This document shows positions 1 through 9,519 of a DNA stretch of 64,000 nt, piece by piece. The DNA comes from Bacteroidota bacterium (GTDB taxonomy: Bacteria > Bacteroidota > Bacteroidia > B-17B0 > Aurantibacillaceae): the NCBI GenBank assembly GCA_016711805.1, contig JADJSH010000009.1:124001-188000 (forward strand). Direction: 5' to 3'. The position numbers and the translations under genes are program-made. Below the pieces are notes generated by a model. That model was given only the letters and a program-made list of their open reading frames with translations. It searched no databases and was not told the origin of the DNA. Position 1 is the stretch's first letter; each line of letters starts with the position of its first letter.

Positions 1-300
1 GTAAATTTCCCTTCCTCTATCTTTTGGTTTAATAGATTGAATAAAATTTGTATTGTTTTTATAATCTTTAGATATTAGAACTGGTTGGTCAGGACTTGGC
101 TTTACTTCATTATATAATCTAACATGAGGTGTGCGATTCAACATTAATCCATCTAATAGATTATTTAATCCATTCATGAAACCTAGTAATGTGATAAACA
201 TGGCAATACCAAACGTAACGCCAACTGCAGCAATGATAGATTGCTTTAATCTGGCACGAATTAAGTTAATGGCAATATTTAAAATTAATCTGTAATTCAA
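1..300 (-). CDS. ABC transporter permease, FtsX/MacB-like (partial, cut by left edge)
   Basis: The first 100 residues of an inner-membrane permease are visible; the rest lies beyond base 1. It opens with an amphipathic stretch (IAINLIRARLKQS), then one hydrophobic segment (IIAAVGVTFGIAMFITLLGF), then a polar region that would start the periplasmic core domain. This is the usual N-terminus of MacB/LolE-type permeases. The start is TTG at 300: a stop codon lies in frame at 334-336, no ATG lies between it and 300, and the next in-frame Met is inside the membrane segment. It begins 4 bases after the stop of the HlyD-type adaptor gene, so the two are probably co-transcribed and form one efflux or lipoprotein-export system. 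The substrate cannot be told from sequence. Confidence 0.8.
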   Translation of the reverse strand, partial: MNYRLILNIAINLIRARLKQSIIAAVGVTFGIAMFITLLGFMNGLNNLLDGLMLNRTPHVRLYNEVKPSPDQPVLISKDYKNNTNFIQSIKPKDRGREIY

Positions 301-304
301 GGGA

Positions 305-1390
305 TTAAGGTTTGTAAATCGTTTCGCTTTCTTTTAATCCTTCTAATACTTCGGTTTTTTGGTAGTCATTTAATCCCAATTTCACTTCTCTTTTTTCGTC
401 GGTGTTCACTAAAACATATTTTCCGTCAATAATGTAATTGTTAGGAATGGTGATAATGTTCTTCTTAGTTTGAATAATAATATTAGCTTCTGCAGATAAG
501 TTAGGGAATAATTTTTTTGGAGGATTAATGAAATGAGCTTCCACAACAAAGGTTCTGGTTCTTTCATTCATTATGGGATAGATTTTATCAACGGTAGCTT
601 CTAAAACTTGCCCTTTATAACTATCCATAGTTACTAATGCTTTTTGTCCAGTACTTATTTTAATAATGTCATTTTCGTCAACCGCTAATTCCAATAAAAA
701 GGTATCGGCTTTTCCTATCACAGCTAAAGGAGTTTGGGGAGTAACTAATTCGCCACGTTCTTTTAAAATATCATATACTTTCCCGTTTATACTACTTTTA
801 ATGGAGTAGTCGCTAGATAGTTTTTGATTGATATCATAATTGATGTTTGCACGTTTTAATTCGTTTTGTAATTGTGTTTTCAGTTGAGCCAACCTTCTTT
901 TGGCTGTTTGGTAATTAGCTTGTGAATTATTGTAAGAAAGTTGCTTTTGTTCTAAATCTAATTTAGATCCAATGTTTTGTTCCCATAATTTTTTTTGACG
1001 GAAAAATAAGGAGGAATCTAATTCTAGTTTTTCGAGTGCTAGGTTTACGTTCAGCTCAATTTCTTCTAATTTATCAGAACCTTTGCGGTTATTTTCGGCA
1101 CTTAAATCTAAAGCAACTCTCGCATTTTGTGTATTTAATTCAGAAGTTATATTGTCAATTTCTAAAAGAGTTTGTCCTTTCGTGATATTGTCGCCAACAT
1201 TAACCACTATGTTTTGTAACACGCCATTTACAGTAGAGTAAACATTATATTGATCAATGGCTTTTACTTTACCAGATGCATATACAGATTCTGTTATATT
1301 GCCACTACTTACTTGAATTGACTCTTTTTCTTTTTTACAAGAAATGAGTAATGATAAAGTACTGAATGTAAATATGAATAGTTTTTTCAT
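305..1390 (-). CDS. HlyD/MacA-family periplasmic adaptor lipoprotein
   Basis: This is a membrane-fusion protein linking an inner-membrane transporter to an outer-membrane channel. The chosen start at 1390 gives 361 residues beginning with a lipoprotein signal (MKKLFIFTFSTLSLLISC, lipobox LLISC); a start nine codons upstream would bury it. A first half-lipoyl segment (VYSTVNGVLQNIVVNVGDNITKG) is followed by a long Glu/Lys/Leu-rich coiled coil at about residues 80-190. The second half-lipoyl segment (SIKSSINGKVYDILKERGELV) and the beta-barrel and membrane-proximal regions follow. The next gene encodes an FtsX-type permease, which fits a MacAB-like tripartite pump. A -7 box ends 4 bases before the ATG, so the transcript may be nearly leaderless. 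Confidence 0.88.
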   Translation of the reverse strand: MKKLFIFTFSTLSLLISCKKEKESIQVSSGNITESVYASGKVKAIDQYNVYSTVNGVLQNIVVNVGDNITKGQTLLEIDNITSELNTQNARVALDLSAENNRKGSDKLEEIELNVNLALEKLELDSSLFFRQKKLWEQNIGSKLDLEQKQLSYNNSQANYQTAKRRLAQLKTQLQNELKRANINYDINQKLSSDYSIKSSINGKVYDILKERGELVTPQTPLAVIGKADTFLLELAVDENDIIKISTGQKALVTMDSYKGQVLEATVDKIYPIMNERTRTFVVEAHFINPPKKLFPNLSAEANIIIQTKKNIITIPNNYIIDGKYVLVNTDEKREVKLGLNDYQKTEVLEGLKESETIYKP

Positions 1391-1394
1391 GGCC

Positions 1395-1402
1395 CAAAGA
1401 TA
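1395..1402 (-). promoter_or_regulatory. Predicted Bacteroidota -7 promoter element (TATCTTTG) for the adaptor gene
   Basis: Read on the minus strand this octamer matches TAnnTTTG, the -7 consensus of the Bacteroidota primary sigma factor. It ends only 4 bases before the ATG at 1390, so transcription would start at or next to the start codon. A TTG trinucleotide 17 bases upstream could be the -33 element. Confidence 0.5.
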
Positions 1403-1545
1403 ATCAATAATGTACATTGCAATTTGATGATTATCATAAAATAAAGGCTATTTAGTGACTTTACTCATAGGATTTTTTGAAATTTGGTTAGATGGCATTT
1501 TTTCATTTGCCAAATATGTTGTACTTTCAATTGATTAATATTTTA

Positions 1546-3582
1546 ATGAAGCTAATTAAATCGTTTTTACTAGGTTGTTTATGTCTCCTGAGTTTTGAAA
1601 TAAAGGCTCAGGTTGATAAAATCTTGTCTTCCGATTCGTTATTATTTAGAGCTCATTTAGTTTATCAAAACAATCCTGATCAAGCTTTTACATATTCTAA
1701 AAGAGCTGTTGAAAGGGCTAAACTTGAAAATTCGGAATTAAATTTAGGTAAAGCGTATGACATGTTAGGAGTGTCATTAGATTATTTGGGCGAATTGGAT
1801 TCGGCACTGTTTTATTTCGATTTGGCTATAGATATTTTTAAAACGCAAAAAGACCCTTCCTATTTAGCCAAAGTATACACCTCTAAAGCTAATAGTCTTT
1901 GCCTTTTAAATAAAAATAAAGAGGCTCTAAGTTATTATGTAAAATCATATGATATTTTTAAATCGGTTAAAAATGGAAAACAATCTGCCGCCGCTTTAAT
2001 GGGTATTGGAAATGTGTATTCTACCATGAAATCATATGATTTATGTTTAAAATATTACGACCAAGCTTTATCTTATTTTCTTGAAGTAAAAGATTCAACA
2101 TTTATATCATATATATATACAAATATTTCAGAAGTATATGCTTCTATAAATGATGTTAATAAGGAATTGGAATTTCAAAGAAAATCTTTAAGTATCAAAG
2201 AAAAACTAAATGATGATTATGGATTAGTTTATTCATATTCAAATATGTCAGGCTTAATGGCTAAACAGAGTAAAGAAGATTCCGCATTATACTTTGCCAA
2301 TAAATCTATTGAAAAGTCTATTAAAATCAATAATCAAGAATTTTTAACAACCTCTTACAAAGCTTTAGCAGATGTTTATTTTCATTTTAAAAACTATAAG
2401 CAAGCTGTTGATGTTTATGGTCAAGCATTAAATATAGCTAGGAAATTAAAAAATTCTAAATCAGAATCTACTATTTTGAAATTGTTGGCAAATGCCCAGT
2501 TGTTGTCTGGAGATTATATGAATGGATCTAATTCCTTATTAGAATTTATTGATCTGAACGATAGTATTAATAATATCGAAACACTAAAATCATTTAATGA
2601 ATTACAAACACAATATGAGACTGATAAAAAAGAAAAGGAAATTTCTTTATTAAATGAACGTGATAAAAAACGCGAAATAGTAATATATTCTATTATTGGT
2701 TTAAGTTTATTGTTAGGTCTATTATCGTTTGTATTATTCAATCGTTTCAGATTAAAAAAACGTACAGCAAATGAATTGGAAATTAGAAACAACGAAATTT
2801 CAAATCAAAAACATATTATTGAGGAGAAACAAAAAGAGATAACGGATAGTATTCATTACGCCAAACGTATACAAAACACATTACTAGCGCATAAGGATTT
2901 TATTGATAAGTTTATTCCTCAAAACTTTATTTTATTTAAGCCTAAGGATATTGTTAGTGGTGATTTTTATTGGGCAACCGAACATAATAATAAATTTTAT
3001 TTAGCCGTATGCGATAGCACTGGTCACGGAGTGCCTGGTGCTTTTATGAGCTTATTGAATATCGGATTTTTAAGTGAAGCAATTAAAGAAAAAAATATTT
3101 CACGGCCTAACGAGATATTTAACTACGTTAGAAAACGATTAACAGAAAGTATAGGAAGTGATGGGCAAAAAGACGGTATGGATGCTATCCTTATTTGTAT
3201 TGAAGCTTTAACAGATAATACAAAAAAAATTACATACGCTGCCGCTAATAATGAACCTATTTTAATTAAAAATAATTCGATTATAAAATTAGCTAAAGAT
3301 AAAATGCCTGTCGGTCATGGTGAATTGATTGCAGATTTTACATTACACACAATAGATTATGAAACTGGTGATACGTTATATCTTTATACTGATGGCTATG
3401 CAGACCAGTTTGGAGGACCAAAAGGCAAAAAATTTAAGTATAAAGCTTTAAATGACTTATTAGAATCAATTCATCATTTGCCTATGCAGGAGCAGCATCA
3501 CCAACTCAATCAAACAATTGCTAATTGGATGGGTGATTTGGAACAAGTTGATGATATCTGTATTGTTGGAATTCGCCTTTAA
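1546..3582 (+). CDS. Secreted/membrane TPR sensor with C-terminal SpoIIE (PP2C-type) phosphatase domain
   Basis: The protein has 678 residues from ATG 1546, chosen because it places a signal peptide (MKLIKSFLLGCLCLLSFEIKAQ) at the N-terminus; an upstream ATG at 1492 would add 18 unlikely residues. About seven TPR units come first, then a helical linker, one membrane span (IVIYSIIGLSLLLGLLSFVLF), a short coiled coil and a SpoIIE-type serine phosphatase domain. The domain keeps its metal-binding signatures: SGDFYW near residue 472, DSTGHGVPGAF and DDICIVGI near the end. The TPRs should lie outside the inner membrane and the phosphatase in the cytoplasm. The likely substrate is an anti-sigma-factor antagonist, which is known for the family but not shown here. 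The next gene is a paralogue of the same design. Confidence 0.88.
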   Translation: MKLIKSFLLGCLCLLSFEIKAQVDKILSSDSLLFRAHLVYQNNPDQAFTYSKRAVERAKLENSELNLGKAYDMLGVSLDYLGELDSALFYFDLAIDIFKTQKDPSYLAKVYTSKANSLCLLNKNKEALSYYVKSYDIFKSVKNGKQSAAALMGIGNVYSTMKSYDLCLKYYDQALSYFLEVKDSTFISYIYTNISEVYASINDVNKELEFQRKSLSIKEKLNDDYGLVYSYSNMSGLMAKQSKEDSALYFANKSIEKSIKINNQEFLTTSYKALADVYFHFKNYKQAVDVYGQALNIARKLKNSKSESTILKLLANAQLLSGDYMNGSNSLLEFIDLNDSINNIETLKSFNELQTQYETDKKEKEISLLNERDKKREIVIYSIIGLSLLLGLLSFVLFNRFRLKKRTANELEIRNNEISNQKHIIEEKQKEITDSIHYAKRIQNTLLAHKDFIDKFIPQNFILFKPKDIVSGDFYWATEHNNKFYLAVCDSTGHGVPGAFMSLLNIGFLSEAIKEKNISRPNEIFNYVRKRLTESIGSDGQKDGMDAILICIEALTDNTKKITYAAANNEPILIKNNSIIKLAKDKMPVGHGELIADFTLHTIDYETGDTLYLYTDGYADQFGGPKGKKFKYKALNDLLESIHHLPMQEQHHQLNQTIANWMGDLEQVDDICIVGIRL

Positions 3583-3632
3583 TGATGATGTGTTTTTTTA
3601 GTTTAAATCCTTTAAAATTAAAGGTAAACCGT

Positions 3633-3640
3633 TATATTTG
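3633..3640 (+). promoter_or_regulatory. Predicted -7 promoter element (TATATTTG) for the second SpoIIE gene
   Basis: It matches TAnnTTTG exactly and lies 16 bases before the ATG at 3657, giving a predicted 5' UTR of about 10 bases. It suggests the second TPR-SpoIIE gene has its own promoter and is not only read through from the first. Confidence 0.5.
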
Positions 3641-3656
3641 GTGAAACTCCAAATTT

Positions 3657-5564
3657 ATGTTTAGGATCTTTATTATTGTGTTTTTGGTTTTTAGCTGCTT
3701 TTTTTCAAAAGCACAAAACAAACCTAAATTCAATAGTTTATTTGATTCTGCCAGCAAGTATGAAAACCGAGACTGGAGTCTGGCATTTTTTTATGCAAAG
3801 ATGGCCATGGAAAACCAAGATGCGGCTACCTCCTACGACGATATCATTAGGTTAAACGTGATTTATGATAATCACTATGAAAAACTAAATATGCTGGATT
3901 CTTCCTTTACAGTTACAAAAAGGTCACTCAGGTTGGCAACAGAAAATCATGATACAACGCTCATAGCCTATAGTCTTATTAATATGGCTAATATATACGT
4001 GTCAGCAGGAAACTATGAATCCGCAATTCAAATGTTTAAAAAAGCTCTTAATATTTTAATTAAGCAAAATGATGTAATACAGGTTGCAAATACATACTAT
4101 AATCTAACGACGCCTTATACAGAATTACATATGCTAGACTCATCTGCTTACTACATAGAGAAAGCTTTTACTAGTTATAAAAAAATAAATGATTATTCCG
4201 GCATGGCACTTTGTTATGATGTGTATGGGACTGAAGCAGACCGTGTTGGAAACTACAAAGAAGCCGTACGATTTTACGATTTGGAAATACAAAATTTTAA
4301 ACTGGCAAATGAAGAAGCCAACCTGATCATACCATATCAGAATATTGCGTCTACTTATTTGAAATGGAAAGATTACATCAATTGTAAAAAATACCTTGAC
4401 CTTGGGATGAACCTTGCAATATCTCTGGGATCAAAAGCAGACATTTATGAAATATCGCTTATTTATAGTGAGTATTTTGAAGAGATTGGAGATTACAAGC
4501 AAGCAAATGTTTACATGAAACGCTATTATCAGGGGAAGGATACAATTGTAAATAATCAGCTGAAAATTGAAATGTCTGATCAAAAAAGTGAGTTTGATAG
4601 AGAAAATGCGAAAGCACTTTTAACGATTCAAAAAATGGAAGCCGATAAGCAGTTAAAATCTAAGCAAGCTATTACTTGGGGCTTAATTTTGTCATCTATT
4701 TTTTTTATAATCGTATTAATTTTATTAATTAATCGCTATCGCATCAAACAAAACTCTTATCTAAAATTAAATGAGTATAAAAATCAACTAATAGTACAGA
4801 AAGAAAAAATTGAACTCTCACAAAAAGAAATTATTGATAGTATTAATTATGCTAAACGCATTCAAAGCAGTGTTTTAACACCTAAAGCGTTTATTGAAGA
4901 TTTTATACAATCTACTTTTATATTGTTTAAACCTAAAGATATCGTTAGTGGCGATTTTTATTGGGCTACTCAAAAAGATAATTATTTTTATTTAGCAGTT
5001 TGTGATAGTACAGGACATGGAGTACCTGGCGCCTTTATTAGTTTATTGAATGTAGCTTTTTTGAGCGAAGCAATTAATGAAAAAAATATTATGGAGCCTC
5101 ATTTAGTTTTTAATTATGTGAGAGAACGGTTGCAAGGTACAGTTAGTAAGGAAGGACAAAGCGATGGGTTTGATGGTATATTACTGAGAATGGATTGCAG
5201 AACTAAAGAAGTTGATTATGCGGCTGCTAATAGTGGGCCAGTTTTAATTTCAGATCATACGCTTGTTGAACTCCCAAAAGATAAAATGCCTGTTGGTCAG
5301 TACGCGCAAATGAGTTCGTTTAATTTGTTTAAAATCGAGAATCATCATAATAAAATGTTGTATTTATATACAGATGGGTACGCTGATCAATTTGGTGGTT
5401 CAAAAGGAAAAAAACTAAAACGTAAACAATTGAATAATTATTTAAATAGTATTCATCAATTGCCATTATCTGAACAACATCAAAAATTAGATGATTTTTT
5501 TATTAGTTGGAAAGGCGATTTGGAACAAGTAGATGATATCTGTATTATCGGAATAAAAATATAA
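3657..5564 (+). CDS. TPR sensor with C-terminal SpoIIE phosphatase domain (paralogue of the preceding gene)
   Basis: The protein has 635 residues. A signal peptide (MFRIFIIVFLVFSCFFSKAQ) is followed by TPR repeats to about residue 310, a charged linker, one membrane span (AITWGLILSSIFFIIVLILLI), a short coiled coil and a SpoIIE/PP2C phosphatase domain. The domain carries SGDFYWA, CDSTGHGVPGAF and a terminal DLEQVDDICIIGI. The catalytic halves of this and the preceding protein are very similar while the sensor halves differ, which suggests duplication followed by change in what is sensed. Its stop codon (5562-5564) directly abuts the stop codon of the convergent crtD-like gene with no intervening base. 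Confidence 0.88.
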   Translation: MFRIFIIVFLVFSCFFSKAQNKPKFNSLFDSASKYENRDWSLAFFYAKMAMENQDAATSYDDIIRLNVIYDNHYEKLNMLDSSFTVTKRSLRLATENHDTTLIAYSLINMANIYVSAGNYESAIQMFKKALNILIKQNDVIQVANTYYNLTTPYTELHMLDSSAYYIEKAFTSYKKINDYSGMALCYDVYGTEADRVGNYKEAVRFYDLEIQNFKLANEEANLIIPYQNIASTYLKWKDYINCKKYLDLGMNLAISLGSKADIYEISLIYSEYFEEIGDYKQANVYMKRYYQGKDTIVNNQLKIEMSDQKSEFDRENAKALLTIQKMEADKQLKSKQAITWGLILSSIFFIIVLILLINRYRIKQNSYLKLNEYKNQLIVQKEKIELSQKEIIDSINYAKRIQSSVLTPKAFIEDFIQSTFILFKPKDIVSGDFYWATQKDNYFYLAVCDSTGHGVPGAFISLLNVAFLSEAINEKNIMEPHLVFNYVRERLQGTVSKEGQSDGFDGILLRMDCRTKEVDYAAANSGPVLISDHTLVELPKDKMPVGQYAQMSSFNLFKIENHHNKMLYLYTDGYADQFGGSKGKKLKRKQLNNYLNSIHQLPLSEQHQKLDDFFISWKGDLEQVDDICIIGIKI

Positions 5565-7031
5565 TTATTGTTTCTCTGCAATCATTTCGCTCACAATTTT
5601 AGCACTTAATAATCCTAAAGGAATTCCGCCACCGGGATGAACACTGCCTCCGCAAAAATACATGTTTTTTATTTTGCTGCTGTTATTGGCATGACGTAAA
5701 AACGCTGCATATTTATTGTTTGATGAATTCCCATATAACGAACCACCAGCAGAGCTTGTTCTTTGTTCAATCAAATATGGATCTAAATGTTCTTCAATTT
5801 CAATATATTGCTCTATATCTGTTTTTAAAATACGGTTGATTTTTGCTACTATGTTTTTTCTCATTTCCTCAATATAAGTGACTGGTTGTCCAGATTCGTT
5901 ATGAGGGACATTCACCATAACAAACCAATTCTCACAACCTTCCGGCGCATCTGTTGGAGTTACTTTTGATGTGATATTGATATAGATAGAAGGATCGTTA
6001 TAAGGTTTTTTTTCTTTAAAAAAACTATTGAATTCAGCTTCTCCATTATTACTGAATAAAATATTATGCAAACTTAATTCTTTAAATTCTTTTTTTATTC
6101 CCCAATAAAATATTAAGCCAGATAATGATTTTTCTTGCTCCATAATTTTTGTTGGATAATATTTTTTATCCAACAGTTTTGTATAAAGATGTTTAATGTC
6201 CACATCACTCACAACAATGTCAGCCTTTATTTCTCCATTATTGGTTACAACGGAGGTAGCAATATCATTTTCTGTTTTTATTTGTAAAGCACGTGAATTC
6301 ATTTTATACTCTACACCTAAATTCACACTTAAATTGTATAAGTGCATTGTTATATCATGCATGCCTCCTTTTGGTGCAAAAGCACCAATGTTATGTTCTA
6401 AGTGAGAAATGATATTGATGAGAGCAGGTGCTTGAAATGGGTTAGAACCATTGTATGTTGCGAAACGATTAAATAACTGAACTGTTTTTTTGTTTTTAAA
6501 ACGAGCACTATTTACCTCGTTCATGGTTTTATTCAATTTTAATTTCCCAATATTAATAATTGCCTTAGCTGTTTTTAAGTTTAAAAAATTAGTGAGTTTA
6601 TGTAAGGATTGTTCCATAAACAATTCTCCAATTAAGTCATATGCCGTAGCGCTATATTTTAATTGCTCATAAACTGATTCTTTGGTTTCACCTAGTTTAT
6701 TTTGAACTTCAGTTGCAAACTTTTCTTTGTCGGGATAAGCAGAGAGAGTAGTTCCATCTTCATAAAAATAATTGCAAATTTTATCTAAAATTAAGTAGTC
6801 AAATTTCACATCTTGCTTACTGATTTTAGTCAGTTCTTCAATTAAATGTGGCATGGTAAATACAGAAGGGCCTGAATCAAAACGATATCTGCCAATCATT
6901 TTTGCAGTTAATTTCCCTCCAACGTAGTCGTTTGCCTCAACAACTGTTACTTTATGTCCTGCTGCCCCAAGTCTTACTGCGGCTGCTAAGCCAGCAACTC
7001 CCGAGCCAATAATAACAATGTGCTTTTGCAT
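5565..7031 (-). CDS. crtD: Carotenoid 3,4-desaturase-like flavoprotein (CrtD/CrtI family)
   Basis: This 488-residue FAD-dependent amine-oxidoreductase-family protein is of the phytoene desaturase group. The N-terminal dinucleotide-binding motif is IIGSGVAGLAAA, followed by VVEANDYVGGK and YRFDSGPSVFTMP. The C-terminal FAD segment has CGGSVHPGGGIPLGLLSAK. The FDSGPSVFTMP and CNYFYEDGT segments resemble the CrtD-type (1-hydroxycarotenoid 3,4-desaturase) branch, whereas the divergent neighbour has the GPSWYWMP seen in CrtI. It should act on a membrane-bound carotenoid downstream of lycopene or hydroxylycopene. The assignment to CrtD rather than a second CrtI is by motif resemblance only. It is transcribed away from crtI across a 76-bp gap that must hold both promoters. 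Confidence 0.78.
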   Translation of the reverse strand: MQKHIVIIGSGVAGLAAAVRLGAAGHKVTVVEANDYVGGKLTAKMIGRYRFDSGPSVFTMPHLIEELTKISKQDVKFDYLILDKICNYFYEDGTTLSAYPDKEKFATEVQNKLGETKESVYEQLKYSATAYDLIGELFMEQSLHKLTNFLNLKTAKAIINIGKLKLNKTMNEVNSARFKNKKTVQLFNRFATYNGSNPFQAPALINIISHLEHNIGAFAPKGGMHDITMHLYNLSVNLGVEYKMNSRALQIKTENDIATSVVTNNGEIKADIVVSDVDIKHLYTKLLDKKYYPTKIMEQEKSLSGLIFYWGIKKEFKELSLHNILFSNNGEAEFNSFFKEKKPYNDPSIYINITSKVTPTDAPEGCENWFVMVNVPHNESGQPVTYIEEMRKNIVAKINRILKTDIEQYIEIEEHLDPYLIEQRTSSAGGSLYGNSSNNKYAAFLRHANNSSKIKNMYFCGGSVHPGGGIPLGLLSAKIVSEMIAEKQ

Positions 7032-7107
7032 ATAATTTTATTCTATTTTCGGTTATTGAATTATTCCGTAAGTTTAAACAATATTTTACAGTTTTTGTTA
7101 ATGATAT

Positions 7108-8583
7108 ATGTCTAAAAAAGTTACAATAATAGGTTCTGGTTTTTCGGGATTATCTGCTGCATGTTATTTAGCAAAACAAGGTTGCGAGGTTACGGTGTTA
7201 GAAAAACATAATCAAGTAGGAGGTAGAGCGAGAAAATTTGAGAAAGATGGTTTTACTTATGATATGGGACCTAGTTGGTATTGGATGCCAGATGTCTTCG
7301 ATAAATTTTTTGCAGATTTTGGTAAAAAAGTTTCTGATTACTACACATTAGAGAGATTGACTCCTTCCTATCGAATTGTATACAAAGATGGTCCTTTAGA
7401 TATTCCAAGTAATACTGAAGACTTGTATGCGATGTTTGAAAACATTGAAAAAGGAAGCGCCAATAAATTAAGACAGTTTTTAAAGGAAGCTGAATACAAG
7501 TATAATATCGGCATGAATGACTTAGTGTATAAACCAGGTTTATCATTAATGGAATTTATGAATTGGCGTTTTTTTAAAGGTATTTTTAAATTAGATGTGT
7601 TTAATTCCATAGCCTCTCATATTCGTAAATCATTCACGAATCCTAAGTTAATTCAGTTATTGGAATTTCCGGTTTTATTTTTAGGAGCGTTACCAAAAAA
7701 CACGCCTGCATTATATAGTTTAATGAACTACTCTGATATGATTGGAGGCACATGGTATCCAAAAGGGGGCATGGTAAGCGTGGTAAATGGAATGCATAAA
7801 CTCGCATTAGAGTTAGGTGTAAAGTTTGTGTTAAACGCTGATGTTTCTAAAATTAATGTCAGTAATAATAAAGCGTCTGAAATTATTTACGCAGATTCTC
7901 ATAAAGGTTTTGACGCGTTAGTTTCTAGTGCTGATTATAATTTTACCGAACAAAAATTATTGGAGGAGCAATATCGAAATTATTCTGTTAAGTATTGGGA
8001 AACACGTAAGCTAGCACCTTCGAGTTTAATTTTTTATATTGGAGTCAATAAGAAATTACCAAACTTATTGCACCACACTTTATTTTTTGATGAAGATTTT
8101 GCTAAACACTCTGATGAAATTTATACGGATCCTAAATGGCCAACTAATCCATTGTTATATTTAAGCTGTACTTCACAAACGGATAGCCATGTGGCGCCTG
8201 AAGGTTGCGAAAATTTAATGGTATTAATTCCAATCGCTCCCAATTTGAAAGACGATCCAAAAATTAATGATACATATTTTGATATGGTAATTTCTCGTAT
8301 TGAAAAACAAATTGGAGTTTCTTTTAGAGACAATATTGTGTTAAGAAGGGATTATGCAACTTCCGATTTTATAAAAGATTATAATTCTTTTAAAGGAAAT
8401 GCCTATGGTTTAGCTAATACGTTGAGTCAAACCGCTATTTTAAAACCGACCTTAATTAATAAAAAGGTTAAAAATTTATTTTATACTGGGCAGTTAACTG
8501 TGCCTGGACCAGGTGTCCCTCCATGTTTAATCTCTGGAAAGCTTGTGGCAGAGCAGGTTTTAAAATATTTAAACAAAAATTAA
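7108..8583 (+). CDS. crtI: Phytoene desaturase
   Basis: This 491-residue FAD flavoenzyme converts phytoene to lycopene by successive desaturations at the membrane. Evidence is the N-terminal Rossmann motif (IIGSGFSGLSAA), VLEKHNQVGGRARKF, the TYDMGPSWYWMP segment typical of bacterial CrtI, and the C-terminal LFYTGQLTVPGPGVPPCLISG. The length is normal for the family. It is followed after 84 bases by crtB and then idi, the usual Bacteroidota order, so the three are probably one transcription unit. Confidence 0.93.
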   Translation: MSKKVTIIGSGFSGLSAACYLAKQGCEVTVLEKHNQVGGRARKFEKDGFTYDMGPSWYWMPDVFDKFFADFGKKVSDYYTLERLTPSYRIVYKDGPLDIPSNTEDLYAMFENIEKGSANKLRQFLKEAEYKYNIGMNDLVYKPGLSLMEFMNWRFFKGIFKLDVFNSIASHIRKSFTNPKLIQLLEFPVLFLGALPKNTPALYSLMNYSDMIGGTWYPKGGMVSVVNGMHKLALELGVKFVLNADVSKINVSNNKASEIIYADSHKGFDALVSSADYNFTEQKLLEEQYRNYSVKYWETRKLAPSSLIFYIGVNKKLPNLLHHTLFFDEDFAKHSDEIYTDPKWPTNPLLYLSCTSQTDSHVAPEGCENLMVLIPIAPNLKDDPKINDTYFDMVISRIEKQIGVSFRDNIVLRRDYATSDFIKDYNSFKGNAYGLANTLSQTAILKPTLINKKVKNLFYTGQLTVPGPGVPPCLISGKLVAEQVLKYLNKN

Positions 8584-8667
8584 AAAACGTTAAACAAAAT
8601 GCTATTTAGGTTGTTTTCTTAATAACTAGTTTTATTTTATTATCTTAGCCAACGCCTATAAATACGC

Positions 8668-9504
8668 ATGAAACAATTATTTGATAACGTCAGCATAAAA
8701 ACCAGTAAAATGGTGACTAATAGCTACAGCACTTCGTTTTCGTTGGGCATCAAGTTTTTGCATAAACAATTTCAAGATCCTATTTATAGTATCTACGGAT
8801 TTGTGCGCTTCGCCGACGAAATTGTAGATACATTTCACGACTTTAATAAAAAGGAACTGCTAGATGAGTTTAAGGTTGAAACATATCGCGCTATCGAAAG
8901 AGGCATTAGCTTAAATCCCGTGTTAAATTCTTTTCAAAAAGTAGTCAACGACTATAAAATTGACTTACATCTTATTGAGACCTTTTTAAAAAGTATGGAG
9001 ATGGATTTGGAGAAGAAAGCGTATTCTGAGGAAGCTTATAAAGATTATATTTTAGGAAGTGCAGAAGTAGTTGGTTTAATGTGTTTACGCGTGTTTGTAA
9101 AAGGTAATCAAAAGATGTATGATGACTTAACGCCTTATGCGATGGCTTTAGGTTCGGCTTTCCAAAAAATTAATTTCTTACGTGATTTACATGCTGATTA
9201 TTTAGGAATGGGGCGCGTGTATTTTCCAAATGTAGAGTTAAAAGAATTAGATCCTCAGACTAAGGCAGCTTTAGAAGACGATATTGAAATTGATTTTAAT
9301 AAAGGGTTAGAAGGTATTAAGTTATTGCCTAAAGATTCTCGCTTTGGAGTGTACGTAGCATACATTTATTATCGTAAATTATTTAATAAAATAAAATCGC
9401 TACATCCAGAGCGTATTTTGGAAGAACGTATTCGAATTCCAAATTCTCAAAAAATGGCATTATTTGCTAGTTCCTACGTTCGTCATAGTTTAAATTTATT
9501 GTAA
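8668..9504 (+). CDS. crtB: Phytoene synthase
   Basis: This 278-residue trans-isoprenyl diphosphate synthase condenses two geranylgeranyl diphosphates to phytoene and releases pyrophosphate. Both Asp-rich Mg-diphosphate motifs are present: D50-E-I-V-D54 in FVRFADEIVD, and D173-L-H-A-D177 in INFLRDLHADYLGMGRVYFP. The length fits the squalene/phytoene synthase family. It lies between crtI and idi, 15 bases before the latter. The pyrophosphate it makes is the substrate of the membrane pyrophosphatase two genes downstream. Confidence 0.94.
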   Translation: MKQLFDNVSIKTSKMVTNSYSTSFSLGIKFLHKQFQDPIYSIYGFVRFADEIVDTFHDFNKKELLDEFKVETYRAIERGISLNPVLNSFQKVVNDYKIDLHLIETFLKSMEMDLEKKAYSEEAYKDYILGSAEVVGLMCLRVFVKGNQKMYDDLTPYAMALGSAFQKINFLRDLHADYLGMGRVYFPNVELKELDPQTKAALEDDIEIDFNKGLEGIKLLPKDSRFGVYVAYIYYRKLFNKIKSLHPERILEERIRIPNSQKMALFASSYVRHSLNLL

Positions 9505-9519
9505 TTCCCTTTTTCTGTT

